This document shows positions 26,517-52,260 of a DNA stretch of 64,000 nt, one piece after another (the stretch's first letter is position 1; the number at the start of each line of letters is the position of its first letter). The stretch is from Ascaris suum (Eukaryota > Nematoda > Chromadorea > Rhabditida > Ascarididae). Location: positions 3,654,849 through 3,718,848 of the forward strand of contig CM024176.1 of NCBI GenBank assembly GCA_013433145.1, written 5' to 3'. A program made the position numbers and the translations under genes. The notes below the pieces were generated by a model. It saw only the letters and a list, made by a program, of their open reading frames with translations, did no database searches and was not told the DNA's origin.

Positions 26517-26717
26517 CTAGAAACCTAATATGATTACGTAGTTCCCTAAACATGTCTTGTAGTTTGGTTCTATAGTCAACCACTCATTGCCTATACTATA
26601 AAATGTTGTCAAAAACATGCCACTAATGTGTGTGTTCTTTGATTTGAATTCGTTTAGCAATATTGCAATTGGCTGACCGACGTCATATTTTACTATGTTT
26701 TCATATTGAAGATTCAA
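26517..26717 (-). CDS. Weak candidate exon, about 66 residues
   Basis: Minus-strand open frame with protein-like sequence: NLQYENIVKYDVGQPIAILL, NEFKSKNTHISGMFLTTF, IGNEWLTIEPNYK, ending in TAG. The upstream acceptor (TTATGAG) is poor and no partner exon or family is recognised. Confidence 0.2.
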   Translation of the reverse strand: MNLQYENIVKYDVGQPIAILLNEFKSKNTHISGMFLTTFYSIGNEWLTIEPNYKTCLGNYVIILGF

Positions 26718-26885
26718 ATAAACTCATAAAAATATATGAAGAAAGCGTGAGGGGGTGGGGAAATTGACACGATCAAAAGTGAGGGAAAGTTTTTTTTTTA
26801 TTAAGCATAAATGAAGTGATCGGAAATTATAAGAAATTTTGAGTATTTTATCGAATTTTAAGTAGTTGCAATATATAAAGTGTTG

Positions 26886-26965
26886 GAATGAAAATTGAAA
26901 AATCGGAAATCGGAACTGGAAAATGAAAATAGAAAAGTGAAGTTGAAAAATGAAAATGGAAAACA
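26886..26965 (+). repeat. Degenerate GAAAAT-type purine tract
   Basis: About 80 nt with almost all purines plus T, built from repeated GAAAATTGAAAAA / GGAAATCGGAA / GAAAATGAAAA units. Strong strand asymmetry; no coding potential. Confidence 0.6.
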
Positions 26966-28215
26966 TTTTTATGCAAATCTAAATCCACTAAATATATTAT
27001 CATAAAATATCACACAAATTCTAGTGAAGATAAATTTGATTGCATTATTTTTCAGTAAATTCATTCACAACTTCATTAGCTATTTCTTTCTTCGATTAAA
27101 TAAAATTTATAAACAAATAAATTGTAGAGTATAATATCACCTATTTCAATTGTTTCATTCTAAAATTGCTCCATACTATTATTAGAATTTGATTATAACT
27201 GATAACAAAAATTAATGATAAGAAAGATATTTTTAGTGCGTCACTGATAATAAAAAAACAATTGATGCTACAATATATCACTTGATATGTGTTTATCTTC
27301 CAGCATAAAAATTTCCATATTCGTTATTCGTACGAATATTTATAAAATGGAATAATATTATCACTATTATTTCAAAATTTAAAAAAAAAAAGAATTTAGC
27401 GATAAAAAATATTATTAGTTGATTGCAAAAGTTTTTTGTCATTAAAAAAATTGAATAATTTATACAATTTAATATGCTTATTACAACTAAGAGAATGCAT
27501 CGACTAAAGTTTTTGAGTGAAAAAAAAAAATTAACTGAAATATTACCAATGATAATAAATATAATAGTAAAATTAAATATTTCTTTATGTTTTTAAAAAA
27601 TTTGCATATGATCGATTACGATGAATATAAAATATAATCAAAAATTATAATGAACATAACATATAAAAAGGATAAATCTATATGCGATGAACATAAATTG
27701 TATGCGATCATAAATGTTATCAAATAAATTTCTTTATTGTCACCTATGTTGCATTGAAGTTTTGTTTTATTATAAAAATTGCAAACGATGCAATCAAATT
27801 TCTCAAAAATATTTTCCAAATTAAATTCCGTCACCTTTTAATGAATCTATAACCTATATTGATTGCCAATATAGATCAAAGAGATTTAATAGGGGCTTCT
27901 AAGTCCATATAAAAACGATGTTAGTGTAATATAACACATTCTCTTGTTAAATCGAACACAAGACTCGTTTCTGCATAAATACTTCAGTATATAAAGTATT
28001 ATGTTTTGATGAGTGTGTGCACTTTATATCATATTTAGCACATAATCTTGTTATTCTTTTTTTTTTTGACTCTCATATATTTGGTTTAGAGCTTTATAGC
28101 ACAGAATGTTTACATTCGTAGCTAAAGGACAATCGGTGTTTGTTATCGCTCTTCACTGTAAGCTAATAAGCTAAGGAATATAACATGAGTGATTTGAATA
28201 GTGACCATACTTCAG

Positions 28216-28419
28216 GTTTCGATTAAGCATCATATTGTTGACGATAGAGATTTGCTTTTGTTCGTTGCTTGTCTGGCAGTAAATAGGTTTAAAGCTTTAG
28301 TTAGGAATAGCATATTCTCTGAAGCCATACGCATCACCTCCAATGACCGGAAGTTAATGTCCAACGCCATATCCAGTACCTTGAATGATCGGAAGTACGA
28401 CATGCGCGGGAAATTCTAA
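28216..28419 (+). CDS. Candidate exon, 67 residues, unrecognised
   Basis: A TACTTCAG acceptor is followed by 67 open codons to TAA: VSIKHHIVDDRDLLLFVACL, then AVNRFKALVRNSIFSEAIRI, with NDRK occurring twice (NDRKLM and NDRKYD), 17 residues apart, matching a short DNA duplication (ATGACCGGAAGT / ATGATCGGAAGT). It stands out from the very AT-rich DNA to its left. It may belong with the exon at 29101, but it ends in its own stop. Confidence 0.25.
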   Translation, partial: VSIKHHIVDDRDLLLFVACLAVNRFKALVRNSIFSEAIRITSNDRKLMSNAISSTLNDRKYDMRGKF

Positions 28420-29100
28420 GCATCTTAGCAAGGATGAGGTGTTTTCTAAGGCCATTATTAGCAAAAACAAAAAGCACAAACCTCTCATATCATTGTTTAA
28501 AGACTCGAATGCGGGAACGTACCTGTCAAAACGATCAATGCAAAATATAAAATGAATAAAATAGTTCAATGATTGAATCAGTTTATCTCAGATAAGTGCC
28601 GTAAAGATATGGAAATTTTTTCGAAATTCAGTGAGGAGGGAGATTAATTGAATTTCATAGGTGCTCAAATTTTTGCACTTTTTAAATAAAAGTAAAGAAT
28701 TACGAATATTCTTTCGAGATTAAAACGAGAAACCACAAATATTTCACCGTTGCTTAAATTTTTTTCTTCAAAAGCACGGCTGTCGATGTATTTTTCCATC
28801 ATTGACGGACCGACCGTACCAATCCCTATCTTCTTTTTTGTAACCTAACTAACTCTTTCCAACTATTGCTTCATATTTCCGCATTCACTCATATATCAGC
28901 AGAAATTTTAGAGAATAGTTAGAGATACTCTTGTTACAGATATGAGAAGAGGTTTTTGTTGAGAAGGAAGGTGATATTAGCGAAAACAGGAAATATTACC
29001 GAATAATGAAATACGGAATTACCTCAGACAAAAAAAGAGAGGATAATCAGTGCAAAGTAAATTATTATATCAAAATAACTGTGAATTTTAAGGCTTTCAG

Positions 29101-29343
29101 GCAGAACGAGCTAACGCTTTAAGTGTGGTCGGGTCCTTAAAGAACTTTGTAATCTTCACATTTGAAATGAGTTCTCTTCTATTGAGAGGATATTTGAACT
29201 ACATGATGGAAGGCATTCATCTACAGTTCGTGAAGTATCCGATAAAAACCTTTACTCGGATGGTTCTATCCGCAAAAAATAACTCTCACAAAATTATAAA
29301 TCTGCAAGCTGTGTTGCCACCTCAGTTGGAAGAACGATACTGA
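29101..29343 (+). CDS. Candidate terminal exon, 80 residues, unrecognised
   Basis: A good acceptor (GGCTTTCAG) is followed by 80 open codons to TGA: AERANALSVVGSLKNFVIFT, FEMSSLLLRGYLNYMMEGIH, LQFVKYPIKTFTRMVLSAKN, ending LPPQLEERY. This has the look of a genuine C-terminal exon. I do not recognise the family, and I found no compatible upstream exon with confidence (an ATG exon at 28108-28158 ending in a GTAAGC donor is one possibility). Confidence 0.35.
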   Translation, partial: AERANALSVVGSLKNFVIFTFEMSSLLLRGYLNYMMEGIHLQFVKYPIKTFTRMVLSAKNNSHKIINLQAVLPPQLEERY

Positions 29344-32325
29344 TGATGTAGTCACATATGTGAAACATGGTCATGTTGTTTTATGAACGACTATTATCCG
29401 AATTAAGAGGTAACTTCCGCTAGCAACATGTCACGAATGGTAATACAATGGGCAGCGGTCAGTAGTTTCAAGTCAGATTTCAGTAGAAACTGATTCCCAT
29501 CAATTGTTTATGATCAAAATGATTGATCGCCAATTATCTGACAATTATTGAAAAACGCTTATGAACTGACACTTTTTGTTTAACTATGCAAACAATTGAA
29601 AAGGCAGTTTGACTATAGTGTCTGCCTCTCTTACCGACCGATGACTGCCAATGAATGCATTCAAGAAGGAGACATTTTGACAGATTAGAGTGCGCCTCAA
29701 AAATTGCAATCAAGACCCACCACGTGGTTTTAAAAAACTGTGGCAGTGATTGATGCAGTATTGAAATTTATGACAGCTGCCATCGTCACCAACTATCACA
29801 AAGGTGTTCTCATTCAATATGATTGCATTGCCGCTCATTAAGATTGCCCTAAACACGCAATTTCTGTGTTATTTACATTTTATCAATAATGATCAGTGAA
29901 AAGAAATCAAGTCATATGACCGCAATGATTATTTCCGTTTCGTTCAGTACTCAATAATAGAAACAAATAAGCGAAATGTCACGTGGTTGAGAATCAACAT
30001 AACCGAAATAATTCCCCATTGTAGCGTTGTAAATTCTTATTGTTTTTGAAATCAAAGACTAAACATCATCTTAGAGATGTAATGAGTAAGTAAAGACTGT
30101 TCTACTTTCTCTGTTCCACTCACACCCCCCCCCCCCCTCTTCTCGCCTAGAATAAACACCCAACAGCAGTCAATATAATAACAGTATCGATCCGAAGCGG
30201 TAAAAATAATATATAACTTTACAAGTGGTAAATACTGAATTTGTTTTTCGACAGATTCTATCGAATCGCTAGTGAAGGATAACGTTTAGCCGCATCCCAC
30301 AGATATTGCAATGATGGTGATGAAGAAAAGCTTGTTGAAAATTCGAAACGTTCCATTATGATATTGAAGTGGGATTAGAGTAACATTGTTGATTGCTAAG
30401 ATATAATTTGGTTTATTATTTATGCGATTTACGAAAAGCTAAAATATTCGAAATAATACTTACCTCAATTAAATGCATCAATGATGAAGAAAGTTCCACT
30501 ATGGATGATATTTCACGTTGTTTTTTCTTCATTTATATCTCAATGAATGCATATATTGAACTCAGAATTTATACTCAGGAATTGCAATCATCGGAAAAGT
30601 ATATTTATTATTTTATAAAGTATTTTTTTCGTTCAATCAAACTTTTTTGAAACGTATACATAAATAAACGAAGAGAATGCAATTTGAAAAAAAAAAACCC
30701 CCTTGAACGTGAAAAAAAAATCTCCAAAGATATAAGCACTATAAGATGCGTAGATTCGATCAAATAAATTTCTAGAAATATGAGAATAAAAAACAAAGCA
30801 AAAAGAGAAAAAATAGCTGTATATTACTTGGAGTAGATATTTGTAATATTTGCTCTATTATACTACAATTAAATTTGCATTATTTAAGGCGACGATACAA
30901 TTGGTATTTTATTTGTTTAGCTGATAGTGGTGAATTTTTTTTTTTAGTTGAATAATTTTTATGTACAGTTGAAATATACAAAAATAAATGATTTTTATCA
31001 TTCAATTATCATTTTTGAAATACGATAAAAAGCGATGAGAAAATTAGTTTGTGAGAATTTAATAGTTTCAGGAATTCAATAGATTCAAGTGAAGAGAAGG
31101 CGATAGGGAGTTGAGAATCGGCGTTGATTCTTCAATTATGAGAATTGATTGCTCAATCGATGCAAAAAAAAAAGTTATTTGTGAGAGTAAAGTTTTTTTT
31201 TTTTTAAATTGAGCTGAAAACGAAAACTATCATTGCGGTGATACTAATAGAACGAAGTTTCATATGGTCAATAATCGAACACTCATCAAAGACGTCAATT
31301 TCGCATTCGAAATTCGGTCATAATCGAATACATTTCAAAAATATTGATCGTTTCGCAATAAAAGACATTTAATTTTGAAAAAAAAAAACTGACTTTCGGT
31401 CGACAGTGAAAAAGTCGCAAGCGAACTTCAGTCAGCAAAGGCAGAACGAAATTTTAGTTTGCAGCTAAAATTTGTTTCATCGGCTGTCATCAACACGCTG
31501 TTCCACGATGCGGTTTGACGTAGAGGGGATGCCATCTTTACTGTACTATTCACTAATGGTGCAAATGCGAGAATAAAAGTCAAATCAACCTAAATGCCAA
31601 TGTATTGCATATGCACCAATGCTGAAGATGAACCGTCATTACAGTCTCCAGGTTACTTTCGAATTCCATCATCAATCATCAATGAAAGAGCGAGAGAAGG
31701 GGGAATGAAGATGCATAAGGGATTAGGGGGAGGAAGGAAATTGTCAGTTGGCCCAGCTTTGCCCTTTAAGGCCATTTATACAAAGAAAAAAATCCTTATG
31801 AATATTTCAAATACTTTGGAACTGTCCACAACTAACACCTATTCTAAAATCTAAACGAACTATTCAATTTGCTAATTTTATTGTGGATTCGAGATCGATT
31901 TCAAAATGATTCGAATAATTTCGCACTAACGAATAATTCAATTCATCGAAACTTTAAGTTTCTATTTTTTATTATAGTTAATGAGAAAGTGTTCGCTTTT
32001 CGCTTCAATCAATGCTTCTGAGAACATTGCTACGAATTTCTATAAGTAAACGCTAATTGGAGCAGTATTATAGTTGTAAGGCTTAGTTTCGCAAACGTAA
32101 TGCAAAGTTGATTTGAAACGGTGATTTTTTCATCAGATAGCAGTGTAACTAAACCGAACAACAAAACATGATTGATGCACTTACAGATGAAACGACCGTA
32201 AATAAGGTTCGATAAAATTGCCTTCATAAACTCACTATGAATTACTCTCAAAAAGGAACGACTATATTTCATTGTTGAGTTACAGTGAAGAAAACGTCGA
32301 CTGTAGGAACCAGAAACAATGTTAG
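29344..32325. other. Non-coding block, about 3 kb
   Basis: AT-rich; contains a C13 run at 30125-30137. Open frames around 30393 and 31594 are low in support. Confidence 0.45.
30125..30137. repeat. C13 homopolymer
   Basis: Thirteen C between TCCACTCACA and TCTTCTCGCC; the third run of exactly this length in the window. Confidence 0.95.
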
Positions 32326-32550
32326 GATAATGCAACGGCGGAGTTGAAGGACAAAGTCGAGACGATTGCGAAGAAAAACGAGAAAAATAGTTTTGATGGG
32401 ACATTCGTTGAACGCGGTAAGATGAGTGCAACACAATTATTTGAAGTAAAAAGGAGTGCTGGTTTATTTTTAAGAAGAAAAACCACTCGAAAGGTCGCCC
32501 CACCGCAAAAGACTCCTTTCAGGCGGAAAAAAAGCAGAAAGAAGCAGTGA
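32326..32550 (+). CDS. Candidate terminal exon with strongly basic tail
   Basis: An ATGTTAG acceptor is followed by 74 open codons to TGA. The sequence starts [20 protein letters not shown], has [20 protein letters not shown], and ends in a Lys/Arg-rich tail ([13 protein letters not shown]). Codon choice resembles that of hsp-90 more than that of the flanks. Acidic/basic helix followed by a basic tail would suit a nuclear or RNA-binding protein, but that is a guess. A competing long frame exists on the minus strand. A (TA)n tract begins 47 bp after the stop. Confidence 0.3.
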   Translation, partial: DNATAELKDKVETIAKKNEKNSFDGTFVERGKMSATQLFEVKRSAGLFLRRKTTRKVAPPQKTPFRRKKSRKKQ

Positions 32551-32595
32551 AAGTGGGCCGATGAGTAGAGAAGCAATCGGCAAGTCGCAGTAATG

Positions 32596-32765
<170 letters not shown>

Positions 32766-33483
32766 TTGTAGCCAAAGAATATTGATGTACCCCGACGAAT
32801 AACTCGCCAAAAACGTCAACGAATAGCCTTGTTGCTTCAACGGATATTACAGATGAATGTTTAACTGTGAATAGCTCAAGGCCAATCCACGAAGAGAATT
32901 TAGTTGCCGCTTTGCTGACTTTTATTTGTGATTTAGTTAAACGATGAAGTGCACTATTTCGATTTATGTGTTTGTCCATGCAGTTTTCTTTAAATGAACC
33001 GTTATTTTTCACCTGGATATATTTACCTGTATCCTTTATTTAAATTGTTTTGTAAAGATTCCACATTCCGGATAAAATTTTCTGTTTATGCAATATATTG
33101 CAATTCATATATTCCTAAAAGCGTGTAATATGTTTAATCAATAGTTTGCCTCATTATTTAAACGCTGAATTATGAGTCATCAAGCAGCAATGAAATCAAA
33201 TGACGTCGCCGGAAACGCAATGGAAGTGATGTATTTCTTTGGTGAATATTTTTAGACATTGTTTCAGTAAATAACGAGAAATTTTTTTAACGATCCACGT
33301 GGAGTGCGAAGAATGACCACTGACGAAAAGACTGATGTTTCGAAGCTTCAATTAAAAAGCAACTAATGAAAAAAAGTGTTGGGTATGGCATCGAAGCGCC
33401 AATCCAAGATATCTACCTGTGATTTAACACTGCAGTGATCGCATTTACTCATATTTTCGTTTATTATTCTTCCGTAACGTCAC

Positions 33484-33714
33484 TGATCGACTCACGTTCT
33501 CTTGTGCTGCCCCAGGCGATATCTCGGCTTATGTAAGTCTTTGGATGGGCTTGGTTCTACTCATGTTTGGGAGCTGTGCTGCACCCCTATAAACTACTGC
33601 TATCTCGCTTATGTGTTTGCATATCGACACATGGCTACCGGCACCTATCGTCTGCCCACACTCAGTCTCTGCTATGATGCTGCCGCCCGCCGTAACAAGA
33701 AGATAATTTTATAA
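33484..33714 (+). pseudogene. Possible membrane-protein remnant (two overlapping frames)
   Basis: A GC-balanced patch in AT-rich DNA. One frame gives DISAYVSLWMGLVLLMFGSC, then stops. A second frame over the following bases gives NYCYLAYVFAYRHMATGTYR and CYDAAARRNKKIIL, then TAA. The two read like the last transmembrane segment and basic tail of one membrane protein joined by a frameshift near 33585, but no AG acceptor lies between them to make an intron. No family is identified and it may be chance. Confidence 0.2.
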
Positions 33715-36700
33715 TCAAGTGAGAGTACTTTCGATTAGAGGTTTCAAATTTAATCAAACACCATCAATGGAAAAAACGTTCGGATCATACTTACCTTCAG
33801 GCTTTTGTTCAGCGTTGCGCAATCATCTCGACCACAATGTTGCAAAATATGAGCGCATAAAGATTTTATATGCAAGGAATGAAATTGAATATCGAAAACA
33901 CAACGCGGTCTACTGCTAAGATAGAAATTATTTAGCAATAATGAGTAGTTCATTGTGTTCAATTAGTTGAACACCGTCGCTATGAGCAAAGCAACATGAG
34001 ATGCATGATATTGGGCCTGAAAACGAAATATATGATTGAAAAAATTGAATGCCTAAAAATCCGCTCTATGTCTGAGCCAATTTACGTCAAAACACTGGCG
34101 ATGGTACTTCTCGTTGACACTTCACATCAAATTAGATTTTCTTCGAATTGTTCAATTTTCTGCAGTTGAAAGCTGAAAGAAAATATTGCAATATTAGGAA
34201 TCAACGAGAAGTACCATTGTTGGTGAGGAGGAAAGAGGAGGGAGAAAATAAAGGGAAGATGTGAGAGGAAAAGACGAACACCCGCAGATTTTTTTTAAAG
34301 TAGTTGTAGATAAACATTGTAATCAAAAATTGGTACTACTTTGGAAAGACTTTCGAGAATTCTAGAACAAAATTGACTTAACGCTTGATTCAAGGGAAAA
34401 TCCATAATATGCAACAAAGATCAGAATTAACTCTGCGATGTTTTCGAAAATACATCGCATTATTTAAAAGTATATTAATCGTATAAATAATCATATAAAT
34501 ATAAATATATAAATCATATAAATATATAAATATCATATTTTAGTCGCACAAGTATCATATTTTTGCTAGCTTAATTTATCGACTATTTTGTAATTTTTTT
34601 TCTTTTCTTTTGCGAAACGAAATTCAATATTAGTTAACCACACTTATTATGCTTCACTAGTATAAATTACTGTATGAAATTTTGAAAACTTTTATTTCCA
34701 TGAAAGCAGTACACGCTATATCTATAATAAATTTTGCTTAGATTACAATCGATGAGAGATGATTGTTTTGACAGAAATTCAATTGCATTTCATTTTAATT
34801 CCATTCAATTTCTTTAATCTATTCGATTTTCATTTTATTTAGAAGAGATTTTGAATGTCTTTATTCATATTTGAAATATGCCAATGATAGAGTATCAATT
34901 CGTTCATTCATTGAGAGTGGAGAAAAAAATTTTTGGGAACAATAACGAAGCGCATATATCTCACCTGCGAATTTTTTAGCGTTATTTAAACTCTATCATG
35001 ATATATCGACCAGCCAATTCCCTTCATTATTATAGCCTTGACACCTTTAGTTGTAAAAAAATGTAACCTTGATCGAACTTCTATCGTTCCCCACATTTCT
35101 ATGCTTTTTTTTTTCATAATTGTGGATGATTGAACACATCGTTGCGTTCATTCTGGCATGTTGTACTTTTTCTCGCTATGGTATTGAATATTAAGCTGCA
35201 ATGTTTTATCGTCTAGGTTGCCTCTTACAACGAATCTATAGCAACATCCTCATGCGAACAAAATGTGAAGCACAAATGAGATATTAGTATTTAGGTCATC
35301 GACGGGATCGGCGCCAGCAGTTTTTTGACTACGCCGGAGCAGTTTTGAGCTTTTAGGAATGTATTGGGAATTGATGATAGGAGGGTCGAAGGTAAGTTGA
35401 ATCTCAGTAGCGATCAGTACCGAATCTTCCTCAAATCATCGTTTTAATTGTTGTTCTTATCGGAGTGTTTTGTGAGTTAATATGAGGACTATGGTTAAAC
35501 GGGCACTTTTAGGGTAATAAACGGGCCTCCTTTGGCACCGAAAGGTCGACGGAGTGGTCACAAAATTAGCCGACATTTGAATTCATTCTACAGTAAAGGT
35601 GTGTTCTTTCTTTCTAATTTGACGTTTAGATCAAGCGGCTTAAAGGTCTCTTCATCTAGATATTTCCTCCCCCTTATCTCTTTGTTTTTCTCTCCCCCCT
35701 TTCCTCTCTGTACTTCTCTCCCTTTCTGCCTTTGGGGAAATGAATTCTTCATTCGATTTTCAATATTTTTGAAATGTTAGGAAACGACTTTTATTTAACG
35801 TTTTAAATTAATTTTTTCATAAAAGTCTACGGCTTCTTTCTTCTACATTTCGATAAGTTATTTCATTGGTAAGTATGCAAAACTTTTACGATCACTTTCG
35901 CACCAACTCTATTAGAATATTTCTCTTAGTGGATAAACAGTTGATTCCTCGAGGCATCCAAACGTTCACGTTTAATTCAATGATTTATTGGTACTTCGAT
36001 GTTGATTTCTGGGAATTTTTTAAAAATTATTTGCCAACAATATAACCCACATAGACAGCTTGAATCTCAGCATGCCGCACCTTTGAGGCCAATAAAAGAA
36101 AAGGGGAGACTTTTAGTCATAGGACCTGCTTAAGGACTCGAGCTTTTATTGCAAATTTTGATGGAGCATTGCCTACGGGGATGTTGATTACACTGAATAT
36201 GATGTTGAAGTAGTCTTTTTATGTGCCCCGAACTTTTGGGGTAGTCATGAACATGGCCCGCAGAAGCATCGCTTGATTCTGATCCGATGTTTTTTGCACT
36301 TTATCAAAGCAACGCTTTCCATTCGAAATTTTTTACATCGTGCCATCGCCTACCGTTTCCCACCTCACCATATCCCCGTGCTGATCTTTCTGGATGAAAC
36401 CATACCTAGCGAACAGGGGGCTTTAATTTAGTGATACCTCTGAGAATGGGCTCTGTGCTTCGGTTCTTTTTTTTGGAATTTTTTTTACTGTTTATCAACG
36501 AGAAAAATTCGAGAGGCAAAGAACAAAGAAGATGGTTTGCTGCTTTGCATTCTCGACTGAAGACCTCTTTTTCCTTTAAGATCCACGTTTCCCTTCTCTG
36601 TTCATATTCTTACTTTTTTCTTTTGGATCAGCTTTATCCGACTTTATCTGCAGATCATTAGGTCAGTTATTTCATCGTCTCAATCTTTCCCGCTTCCTAA

Positions 36701-36769
36701 CCATTCTTGAGGTAGTGACTTCACACCTGCTCAGATATCCTTCAATATTTATTCATTTACTGTTTTAGT
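33715..36769. other. Intergenic / 5' region of ttll-5
   Basis: About 3 kb, with an AT-rich tandem patch (34490-34545), a pyrimidine tract (35668-35730) and no assignable exon. A GC-rich patch at 35297-35350 could be upstream transcribed sequence. The ttll-5 outron or leader exons should be here. Confidence 0.4.
36761..36768 (+). promoter_or_regulatory. Probable trans-splice (SL) acceptor of ttll-5
   Basis: TGTTTTAG directly followed by T and the ATG of the first coding exon. A strong acceptor this close to the start codon is the usual arrangement for spliced-leader addition in nematodes; a cis-spliced leader exon is the alternative. Confidence 0.55.
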
Positions 36770-49042
<12,273 letters not shown>

Positions 49043-51990
49043 GCCTATGGTGAATATCATTCGAATCACCAAATGTTGCTAAAACGCCAAAAGTGCGAAA
49101 TTTTGAAAACTGTATATGTATGTGCGCGTGAGTGGCATAAAGCTGTTGCTAGAAATTAGCGCTTTGACTGGCGAACAATCGGCAGCCCTAGTCGAGGTCA
49201 ACATTTGAAGTGCCGGTTAGAAATGTGGAGAAAGCGCCAAAAAACGCGTTTTGTAGAGACGTCTGTAAAAGCGCATCGGCCTCCCTCACCATGTGGGTAG
49301 ATTTGCTGGGGTAGGTTTAGTGCGAAACGTTGACGATGTGAGATAACCAGTTAGCGCTACATTGCTCATTTCCACTAACGGAAGTTTGCTGTGAAGGTGG
49401 CTGAGAATAGTCTGAATTAATTCATCGTCAAATTTAATGATTCACTGTTCTTCGACATTTTAATTTTAATAAGTCATTATTTAATTACTGAATCATAGCA
49501 CACGTAATTTTCTGAGGAAAGTTATTTTTTCCATTCTATGTACGAAAAATATTTTATCGATTTTTCAACTCTATGGAACCAAAAATCGGACTATCTTCCA
49601 GGTGCGGCACTTCGCCTGGGGGGAAGGGAGGGGGGAATATCTATCCAACGCGGTATTTTAAATGTGGCGGAGGAAATGACTCGAAAATTTGAAAGGATGG
49701 GGCAGATGAAGAGATGTGAAAGAAATTTTACATTAAAGCGAACGAAGTGAAACGGAAATTTTCATGTTGAGATGACAGAAGCGAATGGATTTTTTTTTTT
49801 TTTTGAAAATCTAATAGAAAGGGGCGCAATTTTATGGAGCACACAAAACAACATATAATTTTTATGGTTAGGGAACCTAATTGGAAACATTCATTGGCGA
49901 TTTTCATTGATTTCATTTGCATCTTGAGCCTTCTTAAAGGAGAGCATTATGGGAGTTGAAACGCCCCGCCATCCTCCTTTTCGCATGCTAATTCGTTTCA
50001 TTTTGCCTTTCTTTTTCTTTCTTCCTTTCTCTCTCCCTCTTTTTGCCTCTGTTTCTTTCTCTCTTGCTGTTTTTGAATATTTTCTTCTGGAATCAGTTCC
50101 CGGATTTTGCGATTTTTCAAACTTGTGTTATTTTTAGCGATTTCTAGCACTTTTTCTAGGAGAAAATGGAAATGCTCTAAATTAACTTAGATTTACGCAT
50201 TTCGGAATGTGGTCATCGGGAAAGACGGATATTTTTATGTTTTTAACGAGTTGGCCTTAACATTTGGTTGAATCCATTTCTTTTAAGGGTGGCTAAGAGT
50301 GGATCAACGTTGTTTCTTTGCTTCCGCTTTGGCGCAATCCTTGTCAGCGTTCGATTTCATTGCGTGCACACTAATATCACATACATACATTTAGTATTTT
50401 TTTTTAATAAATAAGGAACCATTATTATATATTATTATTGCGTTATATAATCGTAATTGTACGGTCTTACATATCAGAAATAAATGATAATCGTTGCATT
50501 CATTTCAGAATATCATTGCCGTTATGTGATAACGAAAACATGCAGCGAGGAATGCAATTCGCAACATGCATAGCAGCACTTCGAGTTGTTATCAGATATT
50601 GAGCCATTTGTGGCCGGAAATATCTCGAATTCCGGAGAGATCGCACGGATTAATTCACATCTGATTAGTGCATTTTGGATATTGCTGTCGGAACGTTAGC
50701 AAACTTCATTGTTTTATCTTCTAAATGATTTTTTGAAAGAGAGTGGTGATGTGATTTTTGGCCCGCTTGATTGTTGAATAGGTTTTTTTGAAAGGTGAAT
50801 CGTCTCTTATTTTTTCACTCTTTATAGCGATCCTTTCTTTCCTTTTTTCTTAATGGAATTTTTTTCTGAGAGTTTTCTCATCACTAATTTATGATTATTA
50901 TTGCATATTGTTATGTTGTTGTAATTTTTCGCTTAATTTTTATAATTTGAGAAATTTTTAATGATATTTATATTGTATATTTCAAGTTTTTTTTTTGAAT
51001 AGTAGATTGTCAATACTCTTAGAATGAATACGACTCAAAGTTATTGTTTATAGCGTTTCTATCCATTTACGCTCAATAAGTTATATTGCTATCTCTTAGC
51101 TTTAAGTTTTCTTACTTTTTACAGTGGGTTTTTTTTAATAGTATACTGTTTTATAGCATAGATTTAAATAATGTAATGAAAGATTTCATTCGTCAACTAT
51201 GTCATTTTTGAAAATCTTTTTGGATTTTGATTAATGATTTAATTTAATTTATTATTTGATATGTTTTTTCTTTTATTTATTTGGTTGTTTGATGTTAAAA
51301 TATTATTTGGCTTAAAATATATCAAAAACACATAGTAGAATTTATTTTGAGATCGTACTGCACTATAGATGTTTTGCAAATTTTATTATTGGCATTTAGT
51401 ACGAATTTTTGAGATAAGAGTATTTGAAATATTTTGGTAGATGAATATGCCATCATAAAATTATAATTTAAGGTATATGAAAGCGTCATTAACCTAATAA
51501 ATACTTAAAGATCGGTTTTTTTTCGCAATATTATAGCCGGACTATGAATTGAAGGAATTTCACATTAAATTAGTTATAGTACGCTATAACATTGAAACCC
51601 GGGACTTATAATTTTTTCCCTTGAAAGAAGACGGCTTCAATTTTAGATTTATGCTTGATATCATTGAACATTTCATAGAATTGTTGTTTTTTCAAACTCG
51701 TTAGGATGCAAATATCGTCGATATTGTTTCATTATGTATTTTAAACGGTTGGAAAGTATTGTGCCTTGAAATGATGTTTTTTGTTTTATTGGTATCATTT
51801 TAATTGAAATGTTTTTTTTGAGCTTTTCGCTCTTCGATACTCGAAGGTGATGCTTTGATATGGGAATTTTTTCTTCACTTATTTTTCATCTCATCTATTA
51901 GAAGATTAAAACACTAATAATATTTAGTTTTACTATCGTCGCCTTGAAGAATAAGATTGATGTATTTTACGTCTTGTGCCTCTGATGGTT
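49043..51990. other. Region downstream of ttll-5
   Basis: Presumed 3' UTR and intergenic DNA. A pyrimidine tract spans about 49995-50070. Behind a CATTTTCAG acceptor at 50508 two frames stay open for 20-30 codons (one gives ISLPLCDNENMQRGMQFATC), possibly an exon of an unknown gene or an alternative ttll-5 end, but I cannot join it to anything. Confidence 0.4.
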
Positions 51991-52260
51991 AAAATGCCTC
52001 CACTTTCGTGCTTACTGCAAAGCATCTGCGCGGGTGGACAGAATGCCGTAACACACCGAAACTATGCATCCCGGGCCTATATTATTTGCACTTTTCGACA
52101 AGGACGAATTGTTGTTGAAGGGGGAGGAGGAGAAGGAAGGGTTGTTCTCTATTTAAAGAAAATGTGTCTTCGGAGCATTATAATAGGATTCAGTGCAGGA
52201 GCTTACGTACTATGCGTTTGCAGTATTTTTGTAATGGATAGAGAGGACAGTACAAGATGA
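51991..52260 (+). CDS. Weak candidate ORF, 89 residues
   Basis: ATG opens 89 codons to TGA: MPPLSCLLQSICAGGQNAVT, a middle GGGGEG turn produced by a purine-rich patch, a hydrophobic segment (SIIIGFSAGAYVLCVCSIFV) and an acidic end. No family is recognised. The purine patch suggests part of the frame is simple sequence. Confidence 0.2.
   Translation, partial: KMPPLSCLLQSICAGGQNAVTHRNYASRAYIICTFRQGRIVVEGGGGEGRVVLYLKKMCLRSIIIGFSAGAYVLCVCSIFVMDREDSTR

Noticed and set aside
32030..32503. 157-codon minus-strand frame
   Set aside because: It begins at a non-ATG codon, is Ser/Leu/Phe-rich, and overlaps a better plus-strand candidate exon. No family is recognised.
49538..50602. Two-exon cysteine-containing small peptide (MYEKYFIDFS joined to EYHCRYVITK)
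   Set aside because: The join is in frame but needs one arbitrary intron and yields about 42 residues with no signal peptide; too speculative.
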